NCBI RefSeq assembly: GCF_014359565.1
Contig: NZ_JACIZD010000009.1
Coordinates: 27,131 to 91,130 of the forward strand
Reading direction: 5' to 3'
Length of the DNA: 64,000 nucleotides
From: Immundisolibacter sp.
Lineage (GTDB): Bacteria; Pseudomonadota; Gammaproteobacteria; Immundisolibacterales; Immundisolibacteraceae
Position 1 is the first letter of the stretch. Every line of letters begins with the position of its first letter. Below, one piece after another: positions 17,416 to 30,361 of this stretch. Below the pieces are notes generated by a model that was not told the DNA's origin, ran no database searches, and worked only from the letters and a program-made list of their open reading frames with translations. A program made the translations under genes and the position numbers.

Positions 17416-18026
17416 ATGCGCCCGTTTTGCAGATTCCGGGCGTCTGGCGCGGCGACTGCCCGCGGCCAGCGGCTGCGCTGGCCAGCACGCGTATCGAGGC
17501 CCTCGACCGGGCGCTGCTGGGTGGCTGGCCAGTCGGGGCGCTGACGCAGATCGTCGGCACCGAGGCGGGCCTGGGTTTCTCGCTGATCATCCCGGCGCTG
17601 GCCGCCTGCACCGCGGCCGGGCGCGCGGTGGCGCTGATCGATCCGCCTTACCTGCCGTATGCGCCGGCGCTGGCCTCGCGCGGCGTCGATCTGGAGCATC
17701 TGCTGTGGATACGCCCGCAGGATGCGGCGCAGGCGCAGTGGGCGGCGGAGCAGATCGCCCACAGCGGCCTGTTTGCCGCGCTGGCCTGCTGGGGGGCGCT
17801 CGATGGCACGGCCGAGCGGCGCCTGCAGCTGGCCGCGGATGCCGCGCAGTGCCTGGTGTTCTGTTTTCGCACCGGTCGCGCCGATGGCCACAGCCATGCG
17901 GCGGTGCGCCTGGCGGTAGCGCCGGCAGCCGATGCGCAGTTGCGGGTGGAGGTTCTCAAGTGCCGCGGCGGGCGGGCCGGTCACGGCCTGCTGCACCGCT
18001 GCGTCGACCTGCCGGTGGCGGCGTGA
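17412..18026 (+). CDS. imuA: Translesion synthesis accessory protein ImuA
   Basis: ImuA is a RecA/SulA-like accessory factor that works with ImuB and DnaE2 in damage-induced mutagenesis. The 204-residue product has the family N terminus (STRIEALDRALLGGWPVGAL) and a RecA-like core without an intact Walker A motif (GTEAGLGFSL replaces GxxGxGKT). The GTG start overlaps the lexA stop. imuB begins 16 bp after its end. Identification rests on both sequence and its fixed position in the cassette. Confidence 0.9.
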   Translation: MNAPVLQIPGVWRGDCPRPAAALASTRIEALDRALLGGWPVGALTQIVGTEAGLGFSLIIPALAACTAAGRAVALIDPPYLPYAPALASRGVDLEHLLWIRPQDAAQAQWAAEQIAHSGLFAALACWGALDGTAERRLQLAADAAQCLVFCFRTGRADGHSHAAVRLAVAPAADAQLRVEVLKCRGGRAGHGLLHRCVDLPVAA

Positions 18027-18042
18027 GTAGCGGGCGATCGTC

Positions 18043-19469
18043 ATGCCGTGGATCTGCGCCCTGTTTCCCGATCTGCCGCTGGAGGCTTTGGGCCAGCTTC
18101 TGACGCTGGCGCCGGACCGCCCGGCGGCGGTCTGCGAGCACAGCGGCCGCGGCCGCTGGCTGCACGGCCTGAATGCCGAGGCGGCGCGGCGCGGCTTGCG
18201 CCGGGGCATGGCGCTGCCCGCCGCCGTGGCGCGGGTGCCGGAGTTGCTGGCCCTGCCGCGCCGGCCGGCGGCCGAGCATGCGGCCCTGGACGCCCTGGCC
18301 TGCTGGCTGTACCGCTTCGGCACGCCGGTCACCGTGTGCCGGCAGCGGCAGGCGGTGTGGGTGCAGGTCGGGCCGAGCGCGCACCTGTTTGGCGGCTGGG
18401 ATGGGCTGGTCGGCGCCTTGCTGGCGGACCTGCCGGCGTATCGGGTGCAGTTTGGCGTTGCCCCGACGCTCGGCTGCAGCCTGCTGCTGGCGCGTGCGGA
18501 TGCCGGTTTGCAGCGGCCGGTGCGCGAAACCGGCGCCATCGCCAGCGACATCGCCAGCGCCATCGGCGGGCTGCCGCTGGGGCTGCTGCCGTTCGAGGAT
18601 GCGGCGCTGCGTCTGCTGGCCGGTGCCGGCCTGCGCCGCATCGGCGAAGTGCTCGCGCTGCCGGCCGATGCGCTCGGCCGGCGTCTGGGGGGCACGGCCA
18701 TGCTGGCGCTGGAGCGGCTGCTGGGTCGTGCCCCGGAGGCCTGGGAGGCGTTCGTGCCGGCGGCGCGCTACCGCCGCCGCTTCGAGTTCGGCGACCCGGT
18801 CGCCAGCAGCGAGGCGTTGCTGTTCCCGCTCAAGATGATGCTGGGCGAGTTCGCGGCCTACCTGCGGGCCCGCGACTGCGCGGTCCGGGAGTTCGTACTG
18901 CGCTTGCGGGGCAGTGGCCGGCGTGCGCGCGCGCAGCCGATCGGCCTGATGTCGCCCACGCGCGATCCGGTGCGCCTGCTGCGGGTGGTGCGCGAGCAGT
19001 TGGAGCGCATCACGCTGGCGGATGGCGTCCTCGAACTGCGCCTCGAAGCGGACCGTTTCGAGCCGGCTGCGGCGATTCAGGACGATCTTTTCGGCAGCAG
19101 CCAGGTGCTCGGCCAGCGCCTGCTGGAACTGCGCGAACGCCTGGCGGCGCGCCTGGGCGCGGATGCCGTGCGCCAGATCGCGGTCAGTCCGGACCGGCGC
19201 CCGGAGGCGGCCATGGCCAATCTCGGGGCCGATGCCAGGCCGGGGGCGGTGCCCGGCTCGCATCACCCGCCGCGCCCGCCGTGGCTGCTGGCGCAGCCGC
19301 AGCGCCTGAGGCCGGCGCGTCTGCTCGGCGCGCCCGAGCGCATCGAGCTGGGCTGGTGGGAGGGCGCGGCGGCGCGCGATTACTTTGTGGCGCAGGACCG
19401 GGCCGGGCGCCTGTGCTGGGTGTATCGGGACCTGCACGACGGCGCCTTCTACCTGCACGGCCTGTGGCA

Positions 19470-19473
<4 letters not shown>
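18043..19473 (+). CDS. imuB: ImuB, Y-family polymerase-like mutasome hub
   Basis: ImuB is a catalytically inactive Y-family polymerase homologue that tethers DnaE2 and ImuA to the replication clamp. The 476-residue protein opens with [14 protein letters not shown], where the catalytic D-x-D of true Y-family polymerases is not preserved. It has the helix-hairpin region ([21 protein letters not shown]) and little-finger domain, and the family C terminus with [20 protein letters not shown]. Its stop is overlapped by the dnaE2 GTG. Confidence 0.92.
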
Positions 19474-22583
<3,110 letters not shown>

Positions 22584-22707
22584 CGGGTTGCCCGGCAGGG
22601 CCTTGCCGGCGGCGTGCGCCCTGCAAGCGCAACCGCGGCTTGACCGTATGATCAGCCGTGGGTGTAATGCCGTGCGGACGCCGATCCAGGGGAGAAGAAA
22701 ACACAAT

Positions 22708-23784
22708 ATGACGCATGAACCGTATTTGCCATGCCGCGCACTGGTTGCGGCGGGCCTGCTGCTGGTCCTGACCGCCTGTTCGCGGGGCGACCGGCCGGCG
22801 ACGTCCGCGGCCGCTGCGGGCGGCGCTCCCCCGGCCCTGCCGGTACTGGTGGCCACTGCCCACCCGCAGGCGCTGACCGACCGCCTGCGGGCCGTGGGTA
22901 CGCTGACTGCCAACGAGTCGGTGCTGGTCCGCTCCGAGATTCCCGGCCGGGTGGAGCGCATCCATTTCCAGGAAGGCCAGCCGGTCAAGGCCGGTGAGCC
23001 GCTGATCACGCTCGACGGCGCCGAGTACCGGGCGCAGGTGGCGCAGACCGAGGCCACGGTGACGGTCAATAGCCTGAACTTCCAGCGCGCCGCCGATCTG
23101 GTCAAGACCAACATGCTGAGCCAGCAGGAATACGACCAGGCGCAGGCGCGGCTGGCCGAATCGCGGGCCCTGCTGCAGCGTCACCAGGTGATGCTGGCCA
23201 AGACGGTGCTGCGGGCGCCCTTCGACGGCGTGGCCGGCTTGCGGCTGGTCAGTCCCGGCGCCTACGTGCAGCCGGGGCAGGATCTGGTGAACCTGGAGGA
23301 TATCGACCCGCTGAAGGTGGAGTTCCGGGTGCCGGAGCGCCACGCCACGGCGATGACCGTCGGCCGGCCGCTGACCCTGCGCGTGGACGCCGTGCCGGGC
23401 CGCGAGTTCACGGGCGAGATTTACGCCATCGACCCGCGCCTGGACGCCGCCACGCGCACCTTTGCGCTGCGCGGGCGGGTGCCCAACGGCGACGGCCTGC
23501 TGCGGCCGGGCATGTTCGCGCAGGTGGAGCTGACGGTCGGCGAGCGGCCGCAGGCGGTGGTGATTCCGGAGCAGGCCATCGTGCCGCGCGGTGACAGGCT
23601 GTTCGTGTTCAAGGTGGTGGATGGCAAGGTGGTGTTCACACCAGTCGTCACCGGCCTGCGCGAGCCGGGCATCGTCGAGATCGTCGAGGGCCTCGCGGCC
23701 GGCGATACGGTGGTCACCGAGGGCCAGATGAAGCTGCGCGACGGCATGCCGGTGGCGGCCCGTGCGCAGGAGGTCAAGCCATGA
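22708..23784 (+). CDS. RND efflux periplasmic adaptor (membrane fusion lipoprotein)
   Basis: A 358-residue HlyD/AcrA-type membrane fusion protein that links an inner-membrane RND pump to an outer-membrane channel. It has a lipoprotein signal ending LVLTAC|S, so it is probably anchored by acylated Cys24. The lipoyl halves (RSEIPGRVERIHFQEGQPVK and RAPFDGVAGLRLVSPGAYV) flank a short coiled hairpin (residues about 105-165). The beta-barrel and membrane-proximal domains follow (ATRTFALRGRVPNGDGLLRPGMF). The start is ATG 22708 with AGGGGAGAAG upstream. Its stop overlaps the pump gene (ATGA). Confidence 0.93.
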   Translation: MTHEPYLPCRALVAAGLLLVLTACSRGDRPATSAAAAGGAPPALPVLVATAHPQALTDRLRAVGTLTANESVLVRSEIPGRVERIHFQEGQPVKAGEPLITLDGAEYRAQVAQTEATVTVNSLNFQRAADLVKTNMLSQQEYDQAQARLAESRALLQRHQVMLAKTVLRAPFDGVAGLRLVSPGAYVQPGQDLVNLEDIDPLKVEFRVPERHATAMTVGRPLTLRVDAVPGREFTGEIYAIDPRLDAATRTFALRGRVPNGDGLLRPGMFAQVELTVGERPQAVVIPEQAIVPRGDRLFVFKVVDGKVVFTPVVTGLREPGIVEIVEGLAAGDTVVTEGQMKLRDGMPVAARAQEVKP

Positions 23785-26700
23785 AACTGACCGACGTGTC
23801 GGTCGAGCGGCCGGTGCTGGCCACGGTGATGAGCCTGGTCATCCTGCTGCTGGGGGTGATCGCCTTCTCACGCCTGTCGGTGCGCGAGTACCCCATGATC
23901 GATACGCCGGTGGTGTCGGTGCGCACCATCTACCGCGGCGCCAGCGCCGAGATCATCGAAAGCCAGGTCAGCCAGCCGATGGAGGACGAGCTGTCCGGCA
24001 TCGAGGGCATCGACGTCATGAAGTCGGTATCGCGCGAGGAAGTGTCGGAAATCACGATCAAGTTTCGCCTGACGCGCGATCCGGACGACGCCGCCGCCGA
24101 CGTGCGCGATCGGGTCGCCCGTGCCCGCGACAAGCTGCCCGAGGACATCAACGAGCCGGTCATCTCCAAGGTCGAGGCCGACGCCGACCCGATCATGTGG
24201 CTGGCCTTCTTCAGCGATCGCCACTCGCCGCTGGAGGTATCGGACTTCGCCGACCGGGTGGTGCGCGACCGCCTGCAGACCATTCCGGGCGTGGCGACGG
24301 TGCTGATCGGCGGCGAGCGGCGTTATTCGATGCGCATCTGGCTGGATCGGGAGCGGTTGGCCGGTTACGGGCTCACGCCGCTGGATGTCGAAACCGCGCT
24401 GCGGCGGGAGAACATCGAGGTGCCGTCCGGGCGCATCGAGAGTACCGAGCGCGAGTTCACGGTGCTGTCTGAAACGGACCTGCGCACGCCGGCGCAGTTC
24501 GACGAAATGATCATCCGCGAGGTCAACGGCTACCCGGTGCGTCTGAAGGACGTTGGCCACGCGGCGCTGGGCGCCGAGGACGAGCGCTCCAGCAACCGCG
24601 TCGACGGCGCCCCGGCGGTCGGTCTGGGCGTGGTCAAGCAGTCCACCGCCAACCTGCTGGAAGTCGCCCGCGCGGTCAAGGCCATGCTGCCGGAAATCCA
24701 GGCCACGCTGCCGGCCGGTATGCAGTTCAAGATCGGCACCGACCGCTCGAACTTCGTCGAGGAATCGATCAAGGCCGTCTATCGGACCCTGTTCGAGGCG
24801 CTGGTGCTGGTGGTGGTGGTGATCTTCGGTTTCCTGCGTTCGCCGCGGGCCACGCTGATCCCGTTCCTGTCGATTCCGGTCGCCATCATCGGCGCGTTTT
24901 TCTTTCTGTATGCGCTCGATTTCTCGATCAACATCCTGACCCTGCTGGCGCTGGTGCTGGCCATCGGCCTGGTGGTGGACGACGCCATCGTGGTGCTGGA
25001 GAACATCTACCGGCGCATCGAGGACGGCCTGTCGCCGCGCGAGGCGGCGCTGGTCGGCGGGCGCGAGATCGGCTTTGCCGTGCTGGCCATGACCATCACG
25101 CTGGTGGCGGTGTTCGTGCCGATGGCCTTTCAGACCGGCACCACCGGGCGGCTGTTCCGGGAGTTCGCGCTGGCGGTGGCCGGCGCCGTGGCGGTGTCGG
25201 GTTTCGTCGCCCTGACGCTGGTGCCGATGCTGTGCGGCCGCTTCCTGAAGCCGGCTCACCACAGCCCGGCGTATCAGTTCACGGAACGTTTTTTCGTGGC
25301 GCTGAACCGCGGCTACGAGGCCACGCTGCGCCTCGCGCTGCGCGGCTGGGTGCTGGTGCTGGCGCTGGCCATCGGCGTGGGCGCGGCCGGCGCATGGATG
25401 TTCACGCAGCTCAAATCGGAACTGGCGCCATTCGAGGACCGCTCCGACTTCGTGGTGCTGATGATCGGCCCGGAAGGGGCGAGTTACGACTACATGTACC
25501 GCAACGTGCTCGAGGCGGAAAAAATCCTCACCGGCATCCCGGAGATGACCACCCTGTTCATGGTCGTGTCGCCGGGCGTGCAGCGGCCGGCGCCGGTCAA
25601 CATCGGCGCGGCATTTGCCACCATCAAGCCCTGGGGCGAGCGCACGCGCAGCCAGTTCGACATCACCCGCGAACTCGGACCGAAGCTCGGCGCCATGCCC
25701 GGCGTGCTGGCGTTTCCCATCAACCGCGCCTCGCTGGGCATGGGCGGCTACCGCGAGACGCCGGTGCAGTTCGTGCTGCAGGCCGACACCTGGGAGCAGC
25801 TGCAGGTGGCGGTCGACACACTGATGGCGCGGGCGAGCCAGAACCCGGCGCTGCTGAACCTGGACACGGACCTGAAGCTGAACAAGCCGCAGCTGAAAGT
25901 GGACGTTAACCGCGACAAGCTGGCCAACGTCGGCATCAGCGCGGCCGACGTCGGGCGCACGCTCGAGACCCTGCTGGGCGGGCGCGAGGTGACGCGCTTC
26001 AAGCGCGCCGGCAAGCAGTACGAGGTGATCGTCAAGCTGGCCGACGACGCGCGCCGCCAGCCGACCGACCTGACCGACATCTACCTGCGGGCCGGCGACG
26101 GCTCGCTGGTGCAGGTGGACAACCTGGTCAGCCTGCGCGAGGCGGTGGCGCCGCGCGAGCTGAACCACTTCAACCGCCTGCGGGCAGCCAAGATCAGCGC
26201 CAACATCGCCCCCGGCCACGCCATGGGCGAGGTGCTGGACTGGCTGGCGGCCGAGGCCCAGCAGGTCCTGCCGCCCGGCGGGCGCATCGACTACGACGGC
26301 ATCTCGCGCGAGTTCAAGGAGGCCAGCCAGGCGCTGGCGCTGACCTTCGGCCTGGCGCTGGCGTTCATCTATCTGGTGCTGTCGGCGCAGTTCGAGAGCT
26401 TCCGCGACCCGCTGGTGATCCTGCTGTCGGTGCCGCTGGCCGTGGCCGGCGCGGTGGCGGCCCTGTACTTCAGCGGCCTCACGCTGAATGTGTACAGCCA
26501 GATCGGCATGGTCATGCTGATCGGTCTTACGGCCAAAAACGGCATCCTGATCGTCGAGTTCACGCGCCAGCTGCGCGCCGGCGGCATGGCCGCGCGCGAC
26601 GCCTTGGTGCAGGCCTCGGTGCTGCGCCTGCGGCCGATCCTGATGACCTCGGCCACCATGCTGCTGGCGGCCGTGCCGCTGGCCCTTGCCGGCGGCGCCG

Positions 26701-26858
26701 GCGCCGAGTCGCGCCACCCGATCGGCTGGGTCGTCATCGGCGGCCTGCTGGTCGGCACGCTGTTCAGCCTGTATGTGGTGCCGGTGGTCTATCTGCTGCT
26801 GTCGGGTCGCGAGGCGAAGCCAAAAGCAGCCGCGCAGCCGCTGCCACACCCGGCCTGA
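23781..26858 (+). CDS. RND multidrug efflux pump, inner-membrane subunit (AcrB/MexF-like)
   Basis: A 1025-residue HAE1-type resistance-nodulation-division transporter that exports drugs or metabolites using the proton gradient. The fold has two repeats, each with one plus five-six helices and a large periplasmic loop. Motifs include VERPVLATVMSLVILLLG at the N terminus, the helix-4 proton-relay aspartates in AIGLVVDDAIVVLENIYRR and the second-half GMVMLIGLTAKNGILIVEF. It is translationally coupled to the adaptor. No TolC-type channel gene is adjacent, so it probably uses one encoded elsewhere. Confidence 0.95.
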   Translation: MKLTDVSVERPVLATVMSLVILLLGVIAFSRLSVREYPMIDTPVVSVRTIYRGASAEIIESQVSQPMEDELSGIEGIDVMKSVSREEVSEITIKFRLTRDPDDAAADVRDRVARARDKLPEDINEPVISKVEADADPIMWLAFFSDRHSPLEVSDFADRVVRDRLQTIPGVATVLIGGERRYSMRIWLDRERLAGYGLTPLDVETALRRENIEVPSGRIESTEREFTVLSETDLRTPAQFDEMIIREVNGYPVRLKDVGHAALGAEDERSSNRVDGAPAVGLGVVKQSTANLLEVARAVKAMLPEIQATLPAGMQFKIGTDRSNFVEESIKAVYRTLFEALVLVVVVIFGFLRSPRATLIPFLSIPVAIIGAFFFLYALDFSINILTLLALVLAIGLVVDDAIVVLENIYRRIEDGLSPREAALVGGREIGFAVLAMTITLVAVFVPMAFQTGTTGRLFREFALAVAGAVAVSGFVALTLVPMLCGRFLKPAHHSPAYQFTERFFVALNRGYEATLRLALRGWVLVLALAIGVGAAGAWMFTQLKSELAPFEDRSDFVVLMIGPEGASYDYMYRNVLEAEKILTGIPEMTTLFMVVSPGVQRPAPVNIGAAFATIKPWGERTRSQFDITRELGPKLGAMPGVLAFPINRASLGMGGYRETPVQFVLQADTWEQLQVAVDTLMARASQNPALLNLDTDLKLNKPQLKVDVNRDKLANVGISAADVGRTLETLLGGREVTRFKRAGKQYEVIVKLADDARRQPTDLTDIYLRAGDGSLVQVDNLVSLREAVAPRELNHFNRLRAAKISANIAPGHAMGEVLDWLAAEAQQVLPPGGRIDYDGISREFKEASQALALTFGLALAFIYLVLSAQFESFRDPLVILLSVPLAVAGAVAALYFSGLTLNVYSQIGMVMLIGLTAKNGILIVEFTRQLRAGGMAARDALVQASVLRLRPILMTSATMLLAAVPLALAGGAGAESRHPIGWVVIGGLLVGTLFSLYVVPVVYLLLSGREAKPKAAAQPLPHPA

Positions 26859-26860
26859 GG

Positions 26861-28225
26861 ATGGCCTCGCCGGTTCCCTTGGCGCGGCCGGGTGTCGCGC
26901 TGGCGCTGATTCCGCTGGCCAGTTTCCTGGGGCCGTTCATCGCCACCGCCATCGTGGTGGCGCTGCCGCAGATTTCGGCCGCGCGCGGCTTCACGGTGGG
27001 GCAGGCCGGCTGGTACACGAGTGCCTATTTCGTGGCTGCGGCGGTGTTCATGATGCCGGTCGCGCGGGCCGGAGACCTGTACGGTCGCGGTCCGGTGCTG
27101 GCGCTGGGCGCGGCCATCATCGCCATCACCAGCCTGTTCGGTGCCTGGGTCAGCGATCCGTATGCGCAGATCGGCCTGCGTCTGCTGCAGGGCGTGGGCT
27201 CGGCCGGCGTGTTTGGCACCGGCCCGGCGCTGCTGGCGCATCAGGTGGCGCCCGAGCGGCGCGGCCGGGCGCTGGGCCTGAACATTACCGTGACCTATGT
27301 CGGCCTGACTGCCGGGCCGGCGCTGGGCGGCGTGCTCACGCAGGCGTTTGGCTGGCAGTCGGTGTTCTATCTGACCGGCGTGATTGGTCTGGCGGTGGCG
27401 ATTGCCCTGTGGCGGCTGCTGCCGCACGCGGCGGCCACGGCGCCCGGCGGGCGTTTCGACCTGCCCGGCGCGCTGTTGCTGGGCGGCGCGCTGGGCACGT
27501 TCTGGCTGGCCAGCGGCCGGCCGCAGCAGCGCGATGCGCCGCTGCTGCTGGCTCTGGCCGGGCTGCTGCTGTGGGCGTTCATCGCCCACCAGCGGCGCAC
27601 GCCGCAGCCGCTGATCGACCTGCGCCTGCTGGCGCCCGGGCAGGGCCTGCGCTATTCGGCCGGCGCCGCCCTGCTGCACTACAGCGGCGTGTTTGGTCTG
27701 AGCTATGTGCTCAGTCTGGTGCTGCAGCACGGCCTTGGCAGCGGCGCGGCGCGCACCGGGCTGTTGCTGGCCATCCAGCCGGTGCTGCAGACCGTGCTGG
27801 CGGCGCCGGCCGGGCGCCTGGCCGATCGTGTGCCGGCGCGGCGCCTGACCATGGGGGGGCTTGGCCTGACCTCGACCGGCCTGGCGCTGGTCACCGTCAC
27901 CGGCCTTGCCGGCAGCTATGGTCTGCTGCCGGTGGCGCTGGCCTGCATCGGCGTCGGCACGGCGCTGTTCGTGCCGCCCAACCAGCACGCGGCGCTGGCC
28001 GCGGTGCCGCCGTCGGCCTTCGGTCTGGCGGCCGGCCTCATGCAGACTTCGCGTTTGGTGGGGCAGATGCTCAGCATGGCACTGGCGGCGCTGCTGCTGG
28101 GCGTGCTTGCGCCGCACAGCCGGGCCGATTACCAGCACGCGCTGGCGGTCGGTGGGCTGGTATTCCTGGCGCTGTGTCTGGGCGCCTTCGCGGCGACGGC
28201 CAGGCGCCCGGTCGGGGCGGCCTGA
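26861..28225 (+). CDS. DHA2-family MFS multidrug transporter
   Basis: A 454-residue MFS protein of the drug:H+ antiporter-2 type (EmrB/QacA-like) with 12-14 predicted helices. Signals include LASFLGPFIATAIVVALPQI in helix 1, the ARAGDLYGRGPVL loop motif, and NITVTYVGLTAGPALGGVLT in helix 5 (antiporter motif C region). It starts two bases after the RND pump stop, so it belongs to the same transcript. The combination suggests a broad efflux operon, but no local regulator gene is present. Confidence 0.9.
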   Translation: MASPVPLARPGVALALIPLASFLGPFIATAIVVALPQISAARGFTVGQAGWYTSAYFVAAAVFMMPVARAGDLYGRGPVLALGAAIIAITSLFGAWVSDPYAQIGLRLLQGVGSAGVFGTGPALLAHQVAPERRGRALGLNITVTYVGLTAGPALGGVLTQAFGWQSVFYLTGVIGLAVAIALWRLLPHAAATAPGGRFDLPGALLLGGALGTFWLASGRPQQRDAPLLLALAGLLLWAFIAHQRRTPQPLIDLRLLAPGQGLRYSAGAALLHYSGVFGLSYVLSLVLQHGLGSGAARTGLLLAIQPVLQTVLAAPAGRLADRVPARRLTMGGLGLTSTGLALVTVTGLAGSYGLLPVALACIGVGTALFVPPNQHAALAAVPPSAFGLAAGLMQTSRLVGQMLSMALAALLLGVLAPHSRADYQHALAVGGLVFLALCLGAFAATARRPVGAA

Positions 28226-28286
28226 TGTCCCGCGGCCGCCCGCGGAATGTGTCAGGAGTTTTCAGCTGGACGCGCAGGACGGGGGC

Positions 28287-29153
28287 ATGAGCTGGATCAG
28301 TATCGAGTGCCGCGCTGCGGCCGGGAGTCACGATGCGCTGTGTGGGCTCCTGGAGAGCGCCGGCGCGCTGGCGATCACCAGCCTGGATGCCGCGGATCGA
28401 CCGGTGCTGGAGCCGCTGCCGGGACAGACGCCGCTGTGGCCCGAGGTGTGTCTGAGCGCGCTGTTCGAGGGCGATTACGATCCGGCGCCGCTGCTGGCCT
28501 TGCTCGCCAGCATGGGCGTGGCGGCCGTGAGCGGCGCGCGCGTGGCCGATCAGGACTGGGCGCGCAGCGGACAGGATGTGAAGCCGCGCCATTTCGGCGG
28601 GCGGCTGTGGGTCTGCCCGACCGGCGCGGCCGCGCCGGCGCCGGACGCGCTGGTGCTGCGTCTGGATGCCGGGCTGGCATTCGGTACCGGCGCGCATCCG
28701 ACCACGGCGCTGTGCCTGCGCTGGCTGGCACGCAATCCCCCGGTGGGTGGCGAGGTGATCGACTGGGGCTGCGGGTCGGGCATTCTTGCGGTTGCAGCGG
28801 CGCTGCTGGGCGCGCAGCGGGTGTGGGCGCTCGACATCGACCCACAGGCCCTGACCGCGACCACCGACAACGCCGCCCGCAACGCAGTGTCGGACCGCCT
28901 GCGGGTGATGCAGGCCGAGGAATTGCCGGCCGGTGTCGCGGCCGACCTGATCCTGGCCAACATCCTGGCGCCGGTGCTGGTGACGCTGGCACCGCATTTG
29001 CTTGATGCACTGCGTCCGGGAGGCGCTTTGCTACTATCCGGCCTCCTCGAATCCCAGCTGCCGGAAGTGATGGCGGCCTTCGGATCGGCGCTGCGCTTCG
29101 ATGTGCCGATCATCGACCAGGGCTGGGCCTGCGTGAAAGGGAGCAAACAATGA
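28287..29153 (+). CDS. prmA: Ribosomal protein L11 methyltransferase PrmA
   Basis: SAM-dependent methyltransferase that trimethylates ribosomal protein L11. The 288-residue protein has the PrmA N-terminal substrate domain. It is followed by [20 protein letters not shown], the SAM-binding motif [20 protein letters not shown], and the LANILAPVL block. ATG 28287 gives the family-typical N terminus (MSWISIEC); the longer frame runs into the upstream MFS gene. The next gene overlaps by four bases, as in many Gammaproteobacteria where prmA precedes a zinc-ribbon protein and fis. Confidence 0.95.
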   Translation: MSWISIECRAAAGSHDALCGLLESAGALAITSLDAADRPVLEPLPGQTPLWPEVCLSALFEGDYDPAPLLALLASMGVAAVSGARVADQDWARSGQDVKPRHFGGRLWVCPTGAAAPAPDALVLRLDAGLAFGTGAHPTTALCLRWLARNPPVGGEVIDWGCGSGILAVAAALLGAQRVWALDIDPQALTATTDNAARNAVSDRLRVMQAEELPAGVAADLILANILAPVLVTLAPHLLDALRPGGALLLSGLLESQLPEVMAAFGSALRFDVPIIDQGWACVKGSKQ

Positions 29154-29830
29154 GCCTGCAATCGGTGCTGCTGCGCTGTCCGGGATGCGGCACCGTGTTT
29201 CGCGGCCCGGCCAGCGTGCCGGCACACGGCCGCGTCCGCTGCGGCGTGTGCAGCGAGGTGTTTGCGGCGCAGGCAGACGTCGCTCCGCTGTCCTCAGGAC
29301 GTGCCGGCCATGCGGCGGATATTCCACGCCCGGCCTATGTGTCCGCGGTCGCGGCCGCGACACCGGCCGCGGGCCTGCTGCCGGCCCTGGTGGTGGTTCT
29401 GCTGGTGATGCTGGCCGGGCAGATGCTGTGGCTCGGACGCAACCGCGCGGCCGAGCTGCCGGCCCTGCGGCCACTGCTGGAGGCTGCCTGTCAGCGCCTT
29501 GGCTGCAGCCTGCCGCCGTTTCGCGACTTGCGGGCGATTCGTGTTACCGAGGCGCGCGTGACCTCGCACCCGGACTATGCCGGGGCACTGCTGGCGGTGG
29601 TCAGGCTCGAAAACGGGGCGCCGCTGGCGCAGCCCTGGCCGCGACTGGCGCTGGCGCTGACCGGCCCCGCTGACGCGGTCGTTGCCGAGCGCATGTTCGA
29701 GCCGGCCGAATATCTGCCGGCTGAGCAGCAGGGCAATCCTCAGTTTGTCGCCGGCGCCACGGTCGAGGTGCGCCTGCCGCTGGCGGACCCGGGCATGGCG
29801 GCGGCCGGTTTCAGGTTCACCCTGCACTGA
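29150..29830 (+). CDS. Zinc-ribbon and DUF3426 domain protein
   Basis: A 226-residue protein of the family found between prmA and dusB-fis in many Beta- and Gammaproteobacteria. It has an N-terminal zinc ribbon (CPGCGTVF...CGVCSEVF, residues about 10-40), one transmembrane helix at about 75-97 (AAGLLPALVVVLLVMLAG) and a periplasmic DUF3426 beta-domain. The function is unknown. The N-terminal part resembles the MJ0042-type finger motif. Its start overlaps the prmA stop (ATGA). Confidence 0.88.
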   Translation: MSLQSVLLRCPGCGTVFRGPASVPAHGRVRCGVCSEVFAAQADVAPLSSGRAGHAADIPRPAYVSAVAAATPAAGLLPALVVVLLVMLAGQMLWLGRNRAAELPALRPLLEAACQRLGCSLPPFRDLRAIRVTEARVTSHPDYAGALLAVVRLENGAPLAQPWPRLALALTGPADAVVAERMFEPAEYLPAEQQGNPQFVAGATVEVRLPLADPGMAAAGFRFTLH

Positions 29831-30001
29831 GACCGGGCAACGAATGCGCCCCCATCGACCGGTCGCCTGGGCTAACATTGCGCCCCGGTCGCGGCCAGTG
29901 CGCCTCGCCGACCGGCTCCATTTCGAACAAACGGATCAGCGCCAGAAGACGGCGGCGGGGTTTCTGACCCTGAACGTCGGTGGCGCACAGGGAGTCAATG
30001 C

Positions 30002-30295
30002 ATGAGACCCGCCGATGTCAGCGTTCCTGCTGATCAGCACGCTGCGCCGCCGTGGGACACCCAGTACCCGGCTCAATCCCTGGCGCAGTGCGTGGCAGCC
30101 ACCGTGCGCCGCTATCTGGATGAACTGGGCGACAGCGAGCCGACCAACCTGCACCAGCTGCTGCTCGAGCAGGTCGAAAAGCCCCTGCTGGCAGTGGTGA
30201 TGGAGAAGGCGCGCGGCAACCGCTGCCGCGCCGCCGAGGTGCTGGGCATCAACCGCAACACGCTGCGCAAGAAACTCCTGCAATACGGCCTGTGA
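30002..30295 (+). CDS. fis: DNA-binding protein Fis
   Basis: A nucleoid-associated regulator of 97 aa that bends DNA and activates rRNA and other growth-linked promoters. The C-terminal helix-turn-helix is clear (GNRCRAAEVLGINRNTLRKK, residues about 72-91). The dimerisation region precedes it (LLLEQVEKPLLAVVMEKARG). In most Gammaproteobacteria fis follows dusB; here the 171 bp before fis contains no dusB, so fis has its own upstream region after the DUF3426 gene. GGGAG lies before the ATG. Confidence 0.95.
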   Translation: MRPADVSVPADQHAAPPWDTQYPAQSLAQCVAATVRRYLDELGDSEPTNLHQLLLEQVEKPLLAVVMEKARGNRCRAAEVLGINRNTLRKKLLQYGL

Positions 30296-30305
30296 GGGCC
30301 GCCCC

Positions 30306-30330
30306 GCCCCGGGTCGGACTCGCCCGGGGC
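30306..30330 (+). terminator. G+C-rich hairpin after fis
   Basis: GCCCCGGG, nine-base loop, CCCGGGGC forms a perfect 8-bp stem just after the fis stop and before purH. There is no T-tract, so intrinsic termination is uncertain. It may instead be a processing or pausing site. Confidence 0.35.
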
Positions 30331-30361
30331 CTGACATCTGCACTATCCACAAGGTTCTGTC

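Noticed and set aside
22592..22609. Terminator after dnaE2
   Set aside because: CCGGCAGGGCCTTGCCGG can fold, but there is no T-tract and similar G+C-rich hairpins are common by chance here.
23868..26849. 993-residue minus-strand open frame
   Set aside because: It lies wholly antisense to the RND pump gene, which has clear family motifs. The antisense translation is low-complexity Q/H/R-rich.
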